DNA of 64,000 nt from Macrococcoides caseolyticum (GTDB taxonomy: Bacteria; Bacillota; Bacilli; Staphylococcales; Staphylococcaceae), in contig NZ_JAHCPS010000001.1 of NCBI RefSeq assembly GCF_021366795.1, forward strand, positions 1 through 64,000, read 5' to 3'. A model generated the notes under the pieces. It did not search any database. It was not told the origin of the DNA and saw only the letters and a program-made list of their open reading frames with translations. The first letter of the stretch is position 1. Each line of letters opens with the position of its first letter. Below, piece after piece: positions 1 through 8,867 of this stretch. The translations under genes were made by a program, and so were the position numbers.

Positions 1-46
1 GCTTAAAAGATTATAAAAACGAAAAATCCTTAAATATGCGACAATC

Positions 47-105
47 TTAAACCGCTAAAAAACGACATTTTCAAACCGCCATAAAACAGCATTTTTAAAC
101 CGCTA
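47..105. repeat. Three imperfect tandem ~25-bp units before the Nudix-like gene
   Basis: Units starting near 47, 71 and 96 share the core AAACCGCY followed by an A-rich stretch and a CATTTT-type end. The third unit runs directly into the proposed TTG start of the next gene. No ribosome binding site is visible in the repeats. The function is unknown; they may mark a recombination or deletion joint. Confidence 0.45.
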
Positions 106-1785
106 TTGACATCAAATATTAATTCAAAATTATTCTGGGAAAAAACCAGGAATATTTATTATACATATTTAAATGAATATAAACTTTCTAACTTTCCTTT
201 GACTACTGAAGATATTGATAGATTAGGCATATCACAGGATGAATTTAATATAATGATGCTCGGTAGAGCAATCATCAAATTATCGCAAAACTATGGCGTA
301 AGAATTGAATTAAAATCACTTCCTAATGCCAAAAATATAATAGATAAAATAACATCTATTGATCATCAATTAAATAATATGACATATCAAACATTCAATC
401 CTATCGTCGAAATCATTGATCAAGAAAATATGACTATCTTAATCAAAGGATTTCTAAATGAACTAATATTGAAAGAGTTAGATAGCCATACAAAATATAA
501 AGTAGTAAAAAAAGAGAACAATCATACCTATGTCCCTGATATAAATGGAGATACACTCATTAATATATTTAAAGATGCTAATCATTTTAAATATGCTGAG
601 TTAACAGGTAACCATATATTTTATTCGGGTGTCATGCCACGAGTGGAACAAGTTATCATCAATAATAATAAAGACACGCCACATTTGGATTTTGTTAAAT
701 TAATACTTGGTCGTACAACTTTTATGACTGTAGATGTTATGGATAATCCTACAGTAATCAATCACCCATTTTTTAATATAATTTTTAACAATCGAACAAT
801 AAGTACAATACTTCAAGACTTTGATAGTATTGAAGATAAGTTACAAAGTAAATATTTATACAGCAGTGATGATTTGAATAATTTAAATCACTATTTAACT
901 AAAAGCTATAATACACATACAGTTGCAGTTTCAGGAAATATTATTACAAGTGATAACTATTTATTAACGACAGTTAGATCCTCAAAAAGTATAGATGCCG
1001 AAACAATATATATGTCAGTTAATGGCCAATCTGAATTTTATGATAAGAATGTCGACTTTTATCAAGATTCTGTATATGAAGATATACCAACAATGCATTA
1101 TGATAAGGATTTAAGAATCAACTTCATTAATGAAGTTGAACGAGAAGCAGCAGCAGAGCTCGGAATTATCAATTTCGAAAGTGATTGGGAAATGATAGGT
1201 TTATCTTTTTTAAGTATCGATAATGAAAACAAAAATATTAGTGATATTAATAAAAGAAGAATGCATTTTAATATAAATTTTGAGAATAAATGTATACTCA
1301 ATTTCAATGAAGTTTATGAGAGAAAAAATATGAACACTGAAAGCTTTGAAAATGAGGATATATATGGTTACAAAATAATAGTAAATAATAATCTAACTGA
1401 ATATATTAAAAATATTATTAAATTATTTGTTTCCTTTAATATTAATCATCAAGTATTTTCTGTACCATTGTGGACAATTATTTTTCTATTTATATATGCA
1501 AATTCGAAGGTCAAAAATTTTAATGAGCTTATACCTTTTGTAAAAAAATTAATCATCGAAGACGGAGTTACTTGGCTAGTGATTTTATTACTAATCGTTA
1601 TGCAGGTTTTTAACTGGATTTTGAAAAATCAGGCCAGTATTTTTAAAAAGAAAATATTTATATATAATGTGTTTTTTAGGAAGAATACAATCAACTTTTT
1701 AGAAAATCACCATAAGAACTTTGAAAAATATAATGTGATATTAAAAATTATGATGTATTTACATTATGAGAGAAAAAAAGTTTAA
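106..1785 (+). CDS. Nudix-like domain protein with two C-terminal transmembrane segments
   Basis: I do not recognise a named family for the full 559-residue protein. Residues ~270-420 look like a Nudix fold. A strand-rich stretch beginning HTVAVSGNIIT leads to a Nudix-helix-like segment, EVEREAAAELGI (343-354), which matches the REXXEEXGU half of the Nudix box; the leading glycine-X5-Glu part is not clear. Residues ~449-468 and ~490-507 are hydrophobic and should cross the membrane, followed by a basic tail. The N-terminal ~260 residues match nothing I can name. The start is doubtful: TTG at 106 has no ribosome binding site and the frame is closed by a stop at 82-84, so the gene may be 5'-altered. 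It is very AT-rich, stands alone, and faces the capsule operon across a terminator. A nucleotide-linked membrane effector is possible but is inference. Confidence 0.55.
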   Translation: MTSNINSKLFWEKTRNIYYTYLNEYKLSNFPLTTEDIDRLGISQDEFNIMMLGRAIIKLSQNYGVRIELKSLPNAKNIIDKITSIDHQLNNMTYQTFNPIVEIIDQENMTILIKGFLNELILKELDSHTKYKVVKKENNHTYVPDINGDTLINIFKDANHFKYAELTGNHIFYSGVMPRVEQVIINNNKDTPHLDFVKLILGRTTFMTVDVMDNPTVINHPFFNIIFNNRTISTILQDFDSIEDKLQSKYLYSSDDLNNLNHYLTKSYNTHTVAVSGNIITSDNYLLTTVRSSKSIDAETIYMSVNGQSEFYDKNVDFYQDSVYEDIPTMHYDKDLRINFINEVEREAAAELGIINFESDWEMIGLSFLSIDNENKNISDINKRRMHFNINFENKCILNFNEVYERKNMNTESFENEDIYGYKIIVNNNLTEYIKNIIKLFVSFNINHQVFSVPLWTIIFLFIYANSKVKNFNELIPFVKKLIIEDGVTWLVILLLIVMQVFNWILKNQASIFKKKIFIYNVFFRKNTINFLENHHKNFEKYNVILKIMMYLHYERKKV

Positions 1786-1832
1786 AAAAAGTTATAAAAT
1801 ATTTAGTCTTCTAAATATTTTATAACTTTTTT
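1785..1832. terminator. Bidirectional terminator between Nudix-like gene and capsule operon
   Basis: A perfect 22-bp inverted repeat (1785-1806 and 1811-1832) with a TCTT loop has an A-run at the left and a T-run at the right. It can therefore stop transcription on both strands. It overlaps the stop codon region of the plus-strand gene and lies just past the end of the capsule operon. Confidence 0.85.
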
Positions 1833-1866
1833 ATTATAAATATATTATTTATCTAAAATCGAATGT

Positions 1867-2466
1867 TTACAAATCAATAAATTTATATAATTTTAACCTA
1901 TAACCAATAATTTTTTTAAATTCATTATACCAGATGAATATACTATTTGGCCGATTATACCATCTAAATTCATTCTTATATAAAGAAGATACAAAATAAA
2001 AATTATACTTTTTTTTATCCACATTTTTGAAAACCATTATAGTACGTTTCATATGATAATCACTAGTAACAATAATCGCTTTTCGATATTTAAAATAATC
2101 CATCACTTTACAAACGTTAAAAACAGTATTATATGTGCTAGTTGATTTATTTTCTGTTATAATATCACCTTTTTTTACTCCTAAGAGTTCTGCTTTTTTT
2201 ACTGTTAATCCACCTTTTTTCATACTTATTGGTGACAACAATATTTTAGGAGCATAACCTTGCTTGTATAATTCAATACCTTTTTCAAGTCGTCCTTCAT
2301 CTCCACCAATAATAACAATAACATCTGACTTATATCTTTGATTGAAAATAGGATGAATTAAACTATCCATTAAAACCGACATTATTAAACAGAATAAAAT
2401 TATTAAAATAAAAGGACTTATCCTTTTAAAGAAAAATTCCTTTTTTAAATTTTTAAAAATCATCAT
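1867..2466 (-). CDS. DUF218 (YdcF/ElyC/SanA-like) membrane-anchored protein
   Basis: This 199-residue protein has an N-terminal membrane anchor at ~17-37 and then a DUF218 domain. Family marks are the strand DVIVIIGGDEGRLEKGI near the start of the domain, the ENKSTSTYNT segment and the late strand with TSDYHMKR. DUF218 proteins occur in envelope and polysaccharide loci, where a role in handling lipid-linked intermediates has been suggested; the biochemical function is generally unknown. It is the last gene of the capsule operon, starting 1 bp after the aminotransferase stop, so it is almost surely co-transcribed and translationally coupled. It is followed by the bidirectional terminator. Confidence 0.8.
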   Translation of the reverse strand: MMIFKNLKKEFFFKRISPFILIILFCLIMSVLMDSLIHPIFNQRYKSDVIVIIGGDEGRLEKGIELYKQGYAPKILLSPISMKKGGLTVKKAELLGVKKGDIITENKSTSTYNTVFNVCKVMDYFKYRKAIIVTSDYHMKRTIMVFKNVDKKKYNFYFVSSLYKNEFRWYNRPNSIFIWYNEFKKIIGYRLKLYKFIDL

Positions 2467-2467
2467 A

Positions 2468-3607
2468 CTATTTTGTCAGAAATGTTTTTATTTTATCGAT
2501 TATATTATCTTGAATATCCGATGTCATTTTTGTATCAGATGGTAAACATATACCATGTTCAAATAAATATTTAGAAACGTCTATACTTTCATCTTGAATA
2601 AAATCACAACCTTCAAATACTGGTTGCAAATGCATAGGTTTCCAAACAGGTCGAGCTTCTATATTATGCTCAGCTAACATATTAATGACATCTAAATAAT
2701 TTTTACCTGTAACTTCATGATCGATAATCATAGTAGAAAGCCAACGATTACTAAATGTATCTTTTAACTCTTCCATGAATGAAATACCTTCAATACCACT
2801 TAAACCTTCTTTATATCGATCAAATATTTCTCTCTTTTTAGCAACTCTATCATCTAATACTTCCATTTGACCTCTACCAATACCAGCAGAAATATTACTC
2901 AATCTATAATTATAACCAACTTCACTATGCTGATAGTGTGGTGCATTGTCTCGTGCTTGTGTTGCTTTCTTAAGTGCATGCGCAATTGCTACTTCATCGT
3001 CAGAGATAATCATACCTCCACCAGAAGTAGTAATAATTTTATTACCGTTAAATGAGAAGATACCAAATTTACCAAACGTACCACTCATTTTACCTTTGTA
3101 TTTTGATCCTAGACTTTCTGCAGCATCTTCAATCATAGGAACGTTATATTCATTACATATTTCCAAAATTTCATCCATTTTAGCAGATTGACCATATAAG
3201 TTAACAACCATTACTGCTTTGGGTAATTTTCCTAAATCTGAATATTTTTCAAAGGCTTTTCTTAAAGCATATGGTGACATGTTCCAGCTTTCTAAATCAG
3301 AATCAATAAATACAGGTGTAGCACCTAAATATAAAATTGGATTAGCTGTTGCAATAAATGTAAGAGATGAACAAAATACGATATCGCCAGGTCCAACATT
3401 TAATAAATCTAATGCTAAATGTAAACCACCTGTTCCACTTGAAAGTGCACATGCCGCTTTAATTCCTGTGTAAGACTTCACGGCGTCTTCAAATGCATTA
3501 ACATTAGCACCTAATGGTGCTACCCAATTCGTATCAAAAGCTTCTTGTACATATTTTTGTTCATCTCCACCCATATGAGGTGAAGAAAGAAATACTCTTT
3601 CTTGCAT
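2468..3607 (-). CDS. DegT/DnrJ/EryC1-type sugar aminotransferase (PglE-like)
   Basis: A PLP-dependent sugar aminotransferase of normal family length (379 residues). Visible marks are SSGTGGLHLAL (~56-66) for the phosphate site, EDAAES with Asp161 to pair with the pyridine nitrogen, and SFNGNKIITT with Lys190 as the Schiff-base lysine. By context it should transfer an amino group from glutamate to C4 of UDP-2-acetamido-4-keto-2,4,6-trideoxyhexose, the product of the CapD dehydratase at 11274-13073. The PglD-like acetyltransferase next door would then acetylate the amine. Together these make UDP-N,N'-diacetylbacillosamine. The start has the context ATGCAAGAAAGAG and lies 13 bp after the acetyltransferase stop. 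The substrate is inferred from neighbours; the enzyme class is clear. Confidence 0.9.
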   Translation of the reverse strand: MQERVFLSSPHMGGDEQKYVQEAFDTNWVAPLGANVNAFEDAVKSYTGIKAACALSSGTGGLHLALDLLNVGPGDIVFCSSLTFIATANPILYLGATPVFIDSDLESWNMSPYALRKAFEKYSDLGKLPKAVMVVNLYGQSAKMDEILEICNEYNVPMIEDAAESLGSKYKGKMSGTFGKFGIFSFNGNKIITTSGGGMIISDDEVAIAHALKKATQARDNAPHYQHSEVGYNYRLSNISAGIGRGQMEVLDDRVAKKREIFDRYKEGLSGIEGISFMEELKDTFSNRWLSTMIIDHEVTGKNYLDVINMLAEHNIEARPVWKPMHLQPVFEGCDFIQDESIDVSKYLFEHGICLPSDTKMTSDIQDNIIDKIKTFLTK

Positions 3608-3620
3608 AATTACCGTCTCC

Positions 3621-4247
3621 TTAATCTATAGTTTTAATGATTCTTGCTGGATTACCTACCGCTACAATATTATCCGGTAAATCTCTAATTACTACACTGC
3701 CTGCACCAATAATATCATTTTTACCAATGGTTATATTAGGTATTACAGTTGCATTAGAACCGATGTGTGTAAACTCATCAACATTAACTGTGCCAGACAA
3801 TGTTGCACCTGGTGAAATATGCACAAAGTCATTAATCACATTATCATGTTCTACAATAGCACCTGAGTTAATAATCACATGTTGCCCAATTATTGCATCT
3901 GCATTAATAATTGCATTTGGCATTACAACACTACCAATACCAACTTTAGCTGTAGATGCTACAACCGCAGTTGGATCTATAACTGTAATAAACTGACTAT
4001 CATTCAGTTTATACTTTTCAATAATTTTCTTTCTAACATTATTATTACCTATTGCTATAAGAAATTTAAAATTAAAGTAATTACTAATATTGTCCATATT
4101 GTCGTAAATTAAGCCATCCTGCGTATATTTACTTTCAATATTACCATCAAGATAACCCACTAATTCTACATCATTCAGTTTTGAAACAATATCTGCAATC
4201 ACTTTAGCATGGCCACCATTACCTAACAACATAATTTTCTTAGGCAT
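3621..4247 (-). CDS. PglD/NeuD-like sugar N-acetyltransferase
   Basis: The 208-residue protein has an N-terminal Rossmann-like subdomain that binds the UDP-sugar (LLGNGGHAKV at 7-16) and a C-terminal left-handed beta-helix of hexapeptide repeats (~95-200) that binds acetyl-CoA. His134 in IVEHDN is placed like the catalytic histidine of PglD. It probably acetylates the C4 amine made by the adjacent aminotransferase, giving UDP-diNAcBac. The gene overlaps the upstream phosphoglycosyl transferase by 8 bp, a sign of coupled translation. A NeuD-type O-acetyltransferase is the main alternative; no sialic-acid genes are present, which favours PglD. Confidence 0.88.
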   Translation of the reverse strand: MPKKIMLLGNGGHAKVIADIVSKLNDVELVGYLDGNIESKYTQDGLIYDNMDNISNYFNFKFLIAIGNNNVRKKIIEKYKLNDSQFITVIDPTAVVASTAKVGIGSVVMPNAIINADAIIGQHVIINSGAIVEHDNVINDFVHISPGATLSGTVNVDEFTHIGSNATVIPNITIGKNDIIGAGSVVIRDLPDNIVAVGNPARIIKTID

Positions 4248-4842
4248 TAGTAGGTGTTCCTTTAAATTTTTCTACAGTTGCTTGGCCATCTTGATTAATA
4301 CCTTCAGACTTAAATACTTTTATGAATGTAAGATATAAAATATATAAATCCAAAATAAATGATTGATGATCAACATACCATACATCTAAATCAAATTTAT
4401 CTTCCCATGAAATAGCATTACGGCCATTAACTTGAGCCCATCCAGTAATCCCAGGCTTCACATCGAGCCTTCTTCTTTGATGTTCATTATATAAATCATT
4501 ATATTCCATTAATAATGGACGTGGCCCTACTAATGAGATATCACCTTTGATAACGTTAATTAATTGAGGTAATTCATCTAAACTATATTTCCTTAAAAAC
4601 TTACCAACATCAGTCAACCGTTGATCATCTGGTAGTAAATTTCCTTCTGAATCTGTTTCATTGGTCATTGTTCTAAATTTATACACTTCAAATGGTTGGC
4701 CATGTAAACCTGGCCTTTGTTGTTTGAATAAAATAGGAGAACCAATTTTGTTTTTCACAACAATAGCAGTACCAATTATTATAGGAGAAACTGCTATTAA
4801 ACCAAAAGTTGCAACTGAAATATCAAATGTTCTTTTCATCAT
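4240..4842 (-). CDS. Monotopic phosphoglycosyl transferase (PglC-like), initiates the repeat unit
   Basis: This 200-residue protein is a small, single-domain phosphoglycosyl transferase. It has an N-terminal re-entrant membrane helix (~8-30), then the bacterial sugar transferase domain with KFRTM, the catalytic Asp89-Glu90 pair in YSLDELPQ, LVGPRPLL and the KPGITGWAQVNGR motif. The family moves a sugar-1-phosphate from a UDP-sugar to undecaprenyl phosphate at the inner membrane face. Short PglC-type enzymes often use UDP-diNAcBac, and the genes to make it flank this one. It should therefore start capsule subunit assembly. It overlaps both neighbours (8 bp and 4 bp). Confidence 0.92.
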   Translation of the reverse strand: MMKRTFDISVATFGLIAVSPIIIGTAIVVKNKIGSPILFKQQRPGLHGQPFEVYKFRTMTNETDSEGNLLPDDQRLTDVGKFLRKYSLDELPQLINVIKGDISLVGPRPLLMEYNDLYNEHQRRRLDVKPGITGWAQVNGRNAISWEDKFDLDVWYVDHQSFILDLYILYLTFIKVFKSEGINQDGQATVEKFKGTPTNA

Positions 4843-5990
4843 AATTTTTCCTTACAATTATTTTTAAATACTTTAATTTGCTTTTCCACGACAGTTTTTT
4901 CATTATATAGTTCGTAAGCTCTATCAAAACTCTGTTTTTTCATCATTTCAAGGACATAAGGATTACTTTGTAAATATAAAATATATTTCTCAATAGATTT
5001 ATAATCTTTAATATCTACTAGATAACCATTCTTCTCATGAACTACTTCTTCCCTACTGCCTCGAATATTTGTAGCAATTATAGCATTTTTCATAGACATA
5101 GCTTCTATTATTGATCTAGGCATACCTTCTCTATATGAAGGCAAACAAAAAATATCACTGATAAATAAATATTCGTTTGCATTATCTACTTGTCCAACAT
5201 AATGAATATGATCTTCTTGTAAAAATTCTTGTATTTTATCATAAGTATTTAAATCTCTATCACTTTCATAAAGTCCACCCATAATAATAAAATGGATGTT
5301 GCAATTTTTTAAATTTTTTGCAGCTTTTAATAAGTCTAAGATTCCTTTTTCTTCAACTAATCTTCCAATAAATGATACAACTAAATCACTATTATTAATA
5401 TTTAAATCTGCTTTAATTTTTGAAGTTTTTACTTCATCTATTTTACTAATGTTAAATTTATCTTCTAAATCAATACCATTACTTATCCACAAATAGTTAT
5501 TTTGATTTTTTAAAAACTTACCGCTTTTAGCTAAATTAAAGTCTTCTTCAGATTGTGTGAAAATAAAATCTGTAAAGTATCTGCCAAGATATTTTTCAAT
5601 TCCATAAAATATTTTGTATTTTTTTTTTGACATACCATCATGAAAATAAAAACCATGTGCAGTATAAATAACAATTGGAGTTTTAGCGATTTTTGCAGCT
5701 ATTCTACCTAAAACTGCTGCAACTGGTGTATGGACATGGACAATATCCGGTTTTATTTTTTTTAAAACTTTGTAAATAGAGATAACTGATTTAACATTAG
5801 ATATTGGAGATATTTTTCTATCTATTTTAACATCATGAAAAATATGACCATCATTTAAAATATTTTTATAATCTTCACCTTTTGAGGAAATACAATGAAC
5901 TTCGAATCCACTTTTTTTAGACTCTAAGTTTAATTTTTTCAAAAGCTTTTCTTGAGATGTATCAATGGCTGTAATTTGAACAATTTTCAT
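4839..5990 (-). CDS. GT4-family glycosyltransferase (PglA-like)
   Basis: A GT-B fold retaining glycosyltransferase of 383 residues. The N-terminal domain has PDIVHVHTPVAAVLGR and the C-terminal domain has SFIGRLVEEKG and the E-X7-E signature in PSYREGMPRSIIEAMS. PglA-like GT4 enzymes add the second sugar onto undecaprenyl-diphospho-diNAcBac. This is the only glycosyltransferase in the capsule operon apart from the PglC-like starter, so it probably adds the one other sugar of the repeat, possibly an amino-uronic acid supplied by the CapL/CapI-type pair. It overlaps the downstream gene by 4 bp. The exact donor is unknown. Confidence 0.88.
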   Translation of the reverse strand: MKIVQITAIDTSQEKLLKKLNLESKKSGFEVHCISSKGEDYKNILNDGHIFHDVKIDRKISPISNVKSVISIYKVLKKIKPDIVHVHTPVAAVLGRIAAKIAKTPIVIYTAHGFYFHDGMSKKKYKIFYGIEKYLGRYFTDFIFTQSEEDFNLAKSGKFLKNQNNYLWISNGIDLEDKFNISKIDEVKTSKIKADLNINNSDLVVSFIGRLVEEKGILDLLKAAKNLKNCNIHFIIMGGLYESDRDLNTYDKIQEFLQEDHIHYVGQVDNANEYLFISDIFCLPSYREGMPRSIIEAMSMKNAIIATNIRGSREEVVHEKNGYLVDIKDYKSIEKYILYLQSNPYVLEMMKKQSFDRAYELYNEKTVVEKQIKVFKNNCKEKL

Positions 5991-6008
5991 AATAATTAAC
6001 CTCGTTTA

Positions 6009-7286
6009 TTATAGTCGCCAAATTGATTGATTATTTTTTAAATCTTCTTCTTTTATGATTCCCTTTATATCAAAAATGATACCTTTGTCAGATAACAATT
6101 TTAAATAATCCTTTTTATTATTTATATAATCTAAATGAGGTACTGCAAATATTGATATATCTGATTCTGACATCTCTGTTAAATCAAATAATTTAATTCC
6201 GTAGTATTTTTCGGCTTCTGCTTTATTTGCTTCTGCGTCATGAACTACAATATCAAATCCATACTCTTTTAATTCACTGATAATATCTATAACTTTCGTA
6301 TTTCTTAAATCTGGACAATTTTCTTTAAACGTAAGACCAAATATATTTACCTTAGCATTTTTTAAATCTAAATTCTTCTTTAAAGTCTCTTTAACAATAG
6401 TTTGAGCAATATACTTACTCATTCCATCATTAATTCTTCTTCCTGATAAAATTACTTCAGGATGATGACCTAATTCTTGTGCTTTATGTGTTAAATAATA
6501 TGGATCAACACCAATACAATGGCCACCAACAAGTCCCGGCGTAAATTTCAGGAAATTCCATTTTGTCCCTGCAGCATCTAAAACATCCTTTGTATTTATT
6601 CCAGCTTTATCGAATATCAATGCTAATTCATTCATTAAAGCAATATTTACATCACGTTGTGTATTTTCAATAACTTTTGCAGCTTCTGCGACTTCGATTG
6701 TTGGTGCCTTATGAACACCAGCTTTTACTACAGAACTATACACATCTGCAACAATTTCTAATACCTCAGGAGTTTGACCACTAACGACTTTAGTAATGGT
6801 TTCAAATGTGTGTACTTTATCTCCGGGATTTATACGCTCTGGAGAATACCCTACAAAGAAATCTTGTCCACAAATTAAATTTGAATTTTTCTCCAAAACA
6901 GGTACACAATCTTCTCTGGTCGCACCAGGGTAAACTGTTGATTCATATACGACTATAGTACCTTTTTTCAATACTGAGCCAACTGTTTCACTTGCCTTTA
7001 TTAAAGGCAATAAATCAGGTTGGTTGTTTTTGTTAATTGGTGTTGGTACTGCAACGATAATAAAATCAGCTGATGAGAGATCTTCTTTAGATGAGGTAAA
7101 TGATATTTTTGATTCAATTAAATCTTTTTGATTAACTTCATTTGTTCGATCATAGCCATTTTTTAATTCTTTTATTCTTTCTTCATTGATATCAAATCCT
7201 ATTACTTCATGTAATTTACCAAATGAAACTGCAACTGGTAAACCAACATAACCTAATCCTACAACTGCTATTTTTCTATTCATCAT
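6009..7286 (-). CDS. capL: UDP-N-acetyl-hexosamine 6-dehydrogenase (CapL/WbpA/TviB family)
   Basis: A UDP-sugar dehydrogenase that oxidises C6 of a UDP-HexNAc to the uronic acid using two NAD+. It has the NAD site VVGLGYVGLP near the N-terminus, the EST segment, and the catalytic cysteine in GGHCIGVDPYY (about Cys257 from this start). An NRKIAVVGLGYVGLPVAVSFG-type N-terminus with a DIN nucleotide-specificity segment resembles the CapL/WbpA/TviB branch rather than UDP-glucose dehydrogenases. The open frame extends to a GTG at 7301, but an AAAAGGA site lies inside that stretch and is spaced for the ATG at 7286. The epimerase follows the same promoter just upstream. The product is probably UDP-GlcNAcA or UDP-GalNAcA. 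Confidence 0.88.
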   Translation of the reverse strand: MMNRKIAVVGLGYVGLPVAVSFGKLHEVIGFDINEERIKELKNGYDRTNEVNQKDLIESKISFTSSKEDLSSADFIIVAVPTPINKNNQPDLLPLIKASETVGSVLKKGTIVVYESTVYPGATREDCVPVLEKNSNLICGQDFFVGYSPERINPGDKVHTFETITKVVSGQTPEVLEIVADVYSSVVKAGVHKAPTIEVAEAAKVIENTQRDVNIALMNELALIFDKAGINTKDVLDAAGTKWNFLKFTPGLVGGHCIGVDPYYLTHKAQELGHHPEVILSGRRINDGMSKYIAQTIVKETLKKNLDLKNAKVNIFGLTFKENCPDLRNTKVIDIISELKEYGFDIVVHDAEANKAEAEKYYGIKLFDLTEMSESDISIFAVPHLDYINNKKDYLKLLSDKGIIFDIKGIIKEEDLKNNQSIWRL

Positions 7287-7302
7287 ATACATCCTTTTCA
7301 CT

Positions 7303-8316
7303 TTATTTTTTTACTATATTGTAATATTTAATATACCAATCAATGAAATTATTTACGCCATCTTGAATATTTGTTTGCGGTTTAAAATTAATATCCCTAA
7401 ATAAATCATCGACGTTAGCATACGTTTTAGGAACATCACCTGCTTGTAAATCCATATAGTTCTTTTTAGCAACTAAACCAGTTTTATTTTCAATTGCTTC
7501 AATAAAATCCATCAATTTCACAGGTGCATTATTACCAATATTGTAAACCTTATAAGGTGCATAACTTGAATCAGGTGATGGGTTATCACCATTCCATTTA
7601 CTATTAGGTTTTGCTGGTTGATCTACTAATCTTGAAATAGCTTCTACTATGTCATCAACATAGGTGAAATCACGCATCATATTACCATTATTATAAACAT
7701 CAATTGGTTGATTATTCAAAATATTCTTAGTGAATTTAAATAAAGCCATATCAGGTCTTCCCCAAGGTCCATACACAGTAAAAAATCTTAAACCTGTTGT
7801 TGGAAGATTGAATAAATGGCTATATGTATGAGCCATTAATTCATTTGATTTTTTAGTAGCTGCATATAAACTAATTGGATGATCTATATTGTCTGATGTC
7901 GAAAATGGTAAAGAAGTATTTGCACCATAGACTGAACTTGAAGAAGCATAAATCAAATTCTTGACATTATTATGTCGACAAGCTTCCAGTATACTCATAA
8001 ACCCATTTACATTACTTTGAATATAAGTAAATGGGTTCTCGAGACTATAACGTACTCCTGCTTGAGCAGCTAGATTTATTACTACTTCAGGTTTTTCTTT
8101 TTCAAAAACACGTTTAACATCCTCATAGTTCTCTAAATTAATTTCATAGTTTTTAAATTCATTTTTTAAAAAAAGAGATAATCTATCCTTTTTTAAATCT
8201 ACAGAATAATAATCATTTAAATTATCAATACCAAATACATCGTGACCTTTTTCTTTTAATTTTTTTGCTAAATTAGATCCAATGAAACCTGCTATTCCAG
8301 TAACTAAAATTTTCAT
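7303..8316 (-). CDS. capI: NAD-dependent UDP-sugar 4-epimerase (CapI/UDP-glucuronate epimerase type)
   Basis: A 337-residue extended short-chain dehydrogenase. It shows GIAGFIGSNLA (7-17) for NAD binding, the ASSSSVYG segment with the catalytic serine, and Tyr151-X3-Lys155 in YAATKKSNEL. The FGIDNLNDYY stretch is typical of the UDP-glucuronate 4-epimerase/CapI branch. In known capsules a CapL-type dehydrogenase and a CapI-type epimerase work together to give galacto-configured (amino)uronic acids, and the two genes are adjacent here. The true substrate (UDP-GlcA, UDP-GlcNAc or UDP-GlcNAcA) cannot be decided from sequence alone. The start has an AAGGAG site. Confidence 0.88.
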   Translation of the reverse strand: MKILVTGIAGFIGSNLAKKLKEKGHDVFGIDNLNDYYSVDLKKDRLSLFLKNEFKNYEINLENYEDVKRVFEKEKPEVVINLAAQAGVRYSLENPFTYIQSNVNGFMSILEACRHNNVKNLIYASSSSVYGANTSLPFSTSDNIDHPISLYAATKKSNELMAHTYSHLFNLPTTGLRFFTVYGPWGRPDMALFKFTKNILNNQPIDVYNNGNMMRDFTYVDDIVEAISRLVDQPAKPNSKWNGDNPSPDSSYAPYKVYNIGNNAPVKLMDFIEAIENKTGLVAKKNYMDLQAGDVPKTYANVDDLFRDINFKPQTNIQDGVNNFIDWYIKYYNIVKK

Positions 8317-8318
8317 TA

Positions 8319-8867
8319 CTATATCTCCTTTATAAATTTTATTGGAACTCCGCCAACCAAAGAATTTGAATTTACATTTTTATTTACAACAGCATTAGCC
8401 GCAATTATACTTCTACTGTGCAATTTTACTCCCATAAGAATTCTCACACCACATCCAATCCAAACATCACTCTCGATTAATACTGGTTTCTTAATTACTT
8501 CATTATATTTAATAGGAATATTTAATTCTTTCCAAGTATGAGAAGAAGAAAGTATTGTAGTATTATGTGCTATCGAAATATTATTAGCAATTGTAATTCC
8601 ACCCAATGCATCAAAATAGCAATTATTATGAATACTAACATTATTTCCAATACTTAAATTTTCAACATTTTTTATTGTAACGTTTTTACCGATATATACA
8701 TTATCACCAATTTCCTTTAACATGCTACTTAATAAAATATATCGAATGGCTATAAATAATTTACTCTCTGAGAAACTCACGATTTCAAAGAAAAACATAA
8801 GGATTGAATTTGGCAAAAATGATATAGATTTAGCTATACATCTCAAAATTTTAAATTTATTTTTCAT
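8319..8867 (-). CDS. Hexapeptide-repeat (LbH) O-acetyltransferase
   Basis: A 182-residue acyltransferase of the CysE-LacA-LpxA-NodL superfamily. Isoleucine-led hexapeptide repeats fill ~55-180, with GKNVTIKNVENLSIGNNVSI early and SSSHTW containing the catalytic histidine region. WIGCGVRILMGVKLHSRSII and the closing VVNKNV..GGVP are typical. It probably O-acetylates the capsule repeat unit using acetyl-CoA on the cytoplasmic side. It overlaps the polymerase gene by 11 bp. A short hydrophobic N-terminal stretch (~13-28) might hold it at the membrane. Confidence 0.85.
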   Translation of the reverse strand: MKNKFKILRCIAKSISFLPNSILMFFFEIVSFSESKLFIAIRYILLSSMLKEIGDNVYIGKNVTIKNVENLSIGNNVSIHNNCYFDALGGITIANNISIAHNTTILSSSHTWKELNIPIKYNEVIKKPVLIESDVWIGCGVRILMGVKLHSRSIIAANAVVNKNVNSNSLVGGVPIKFIKEI

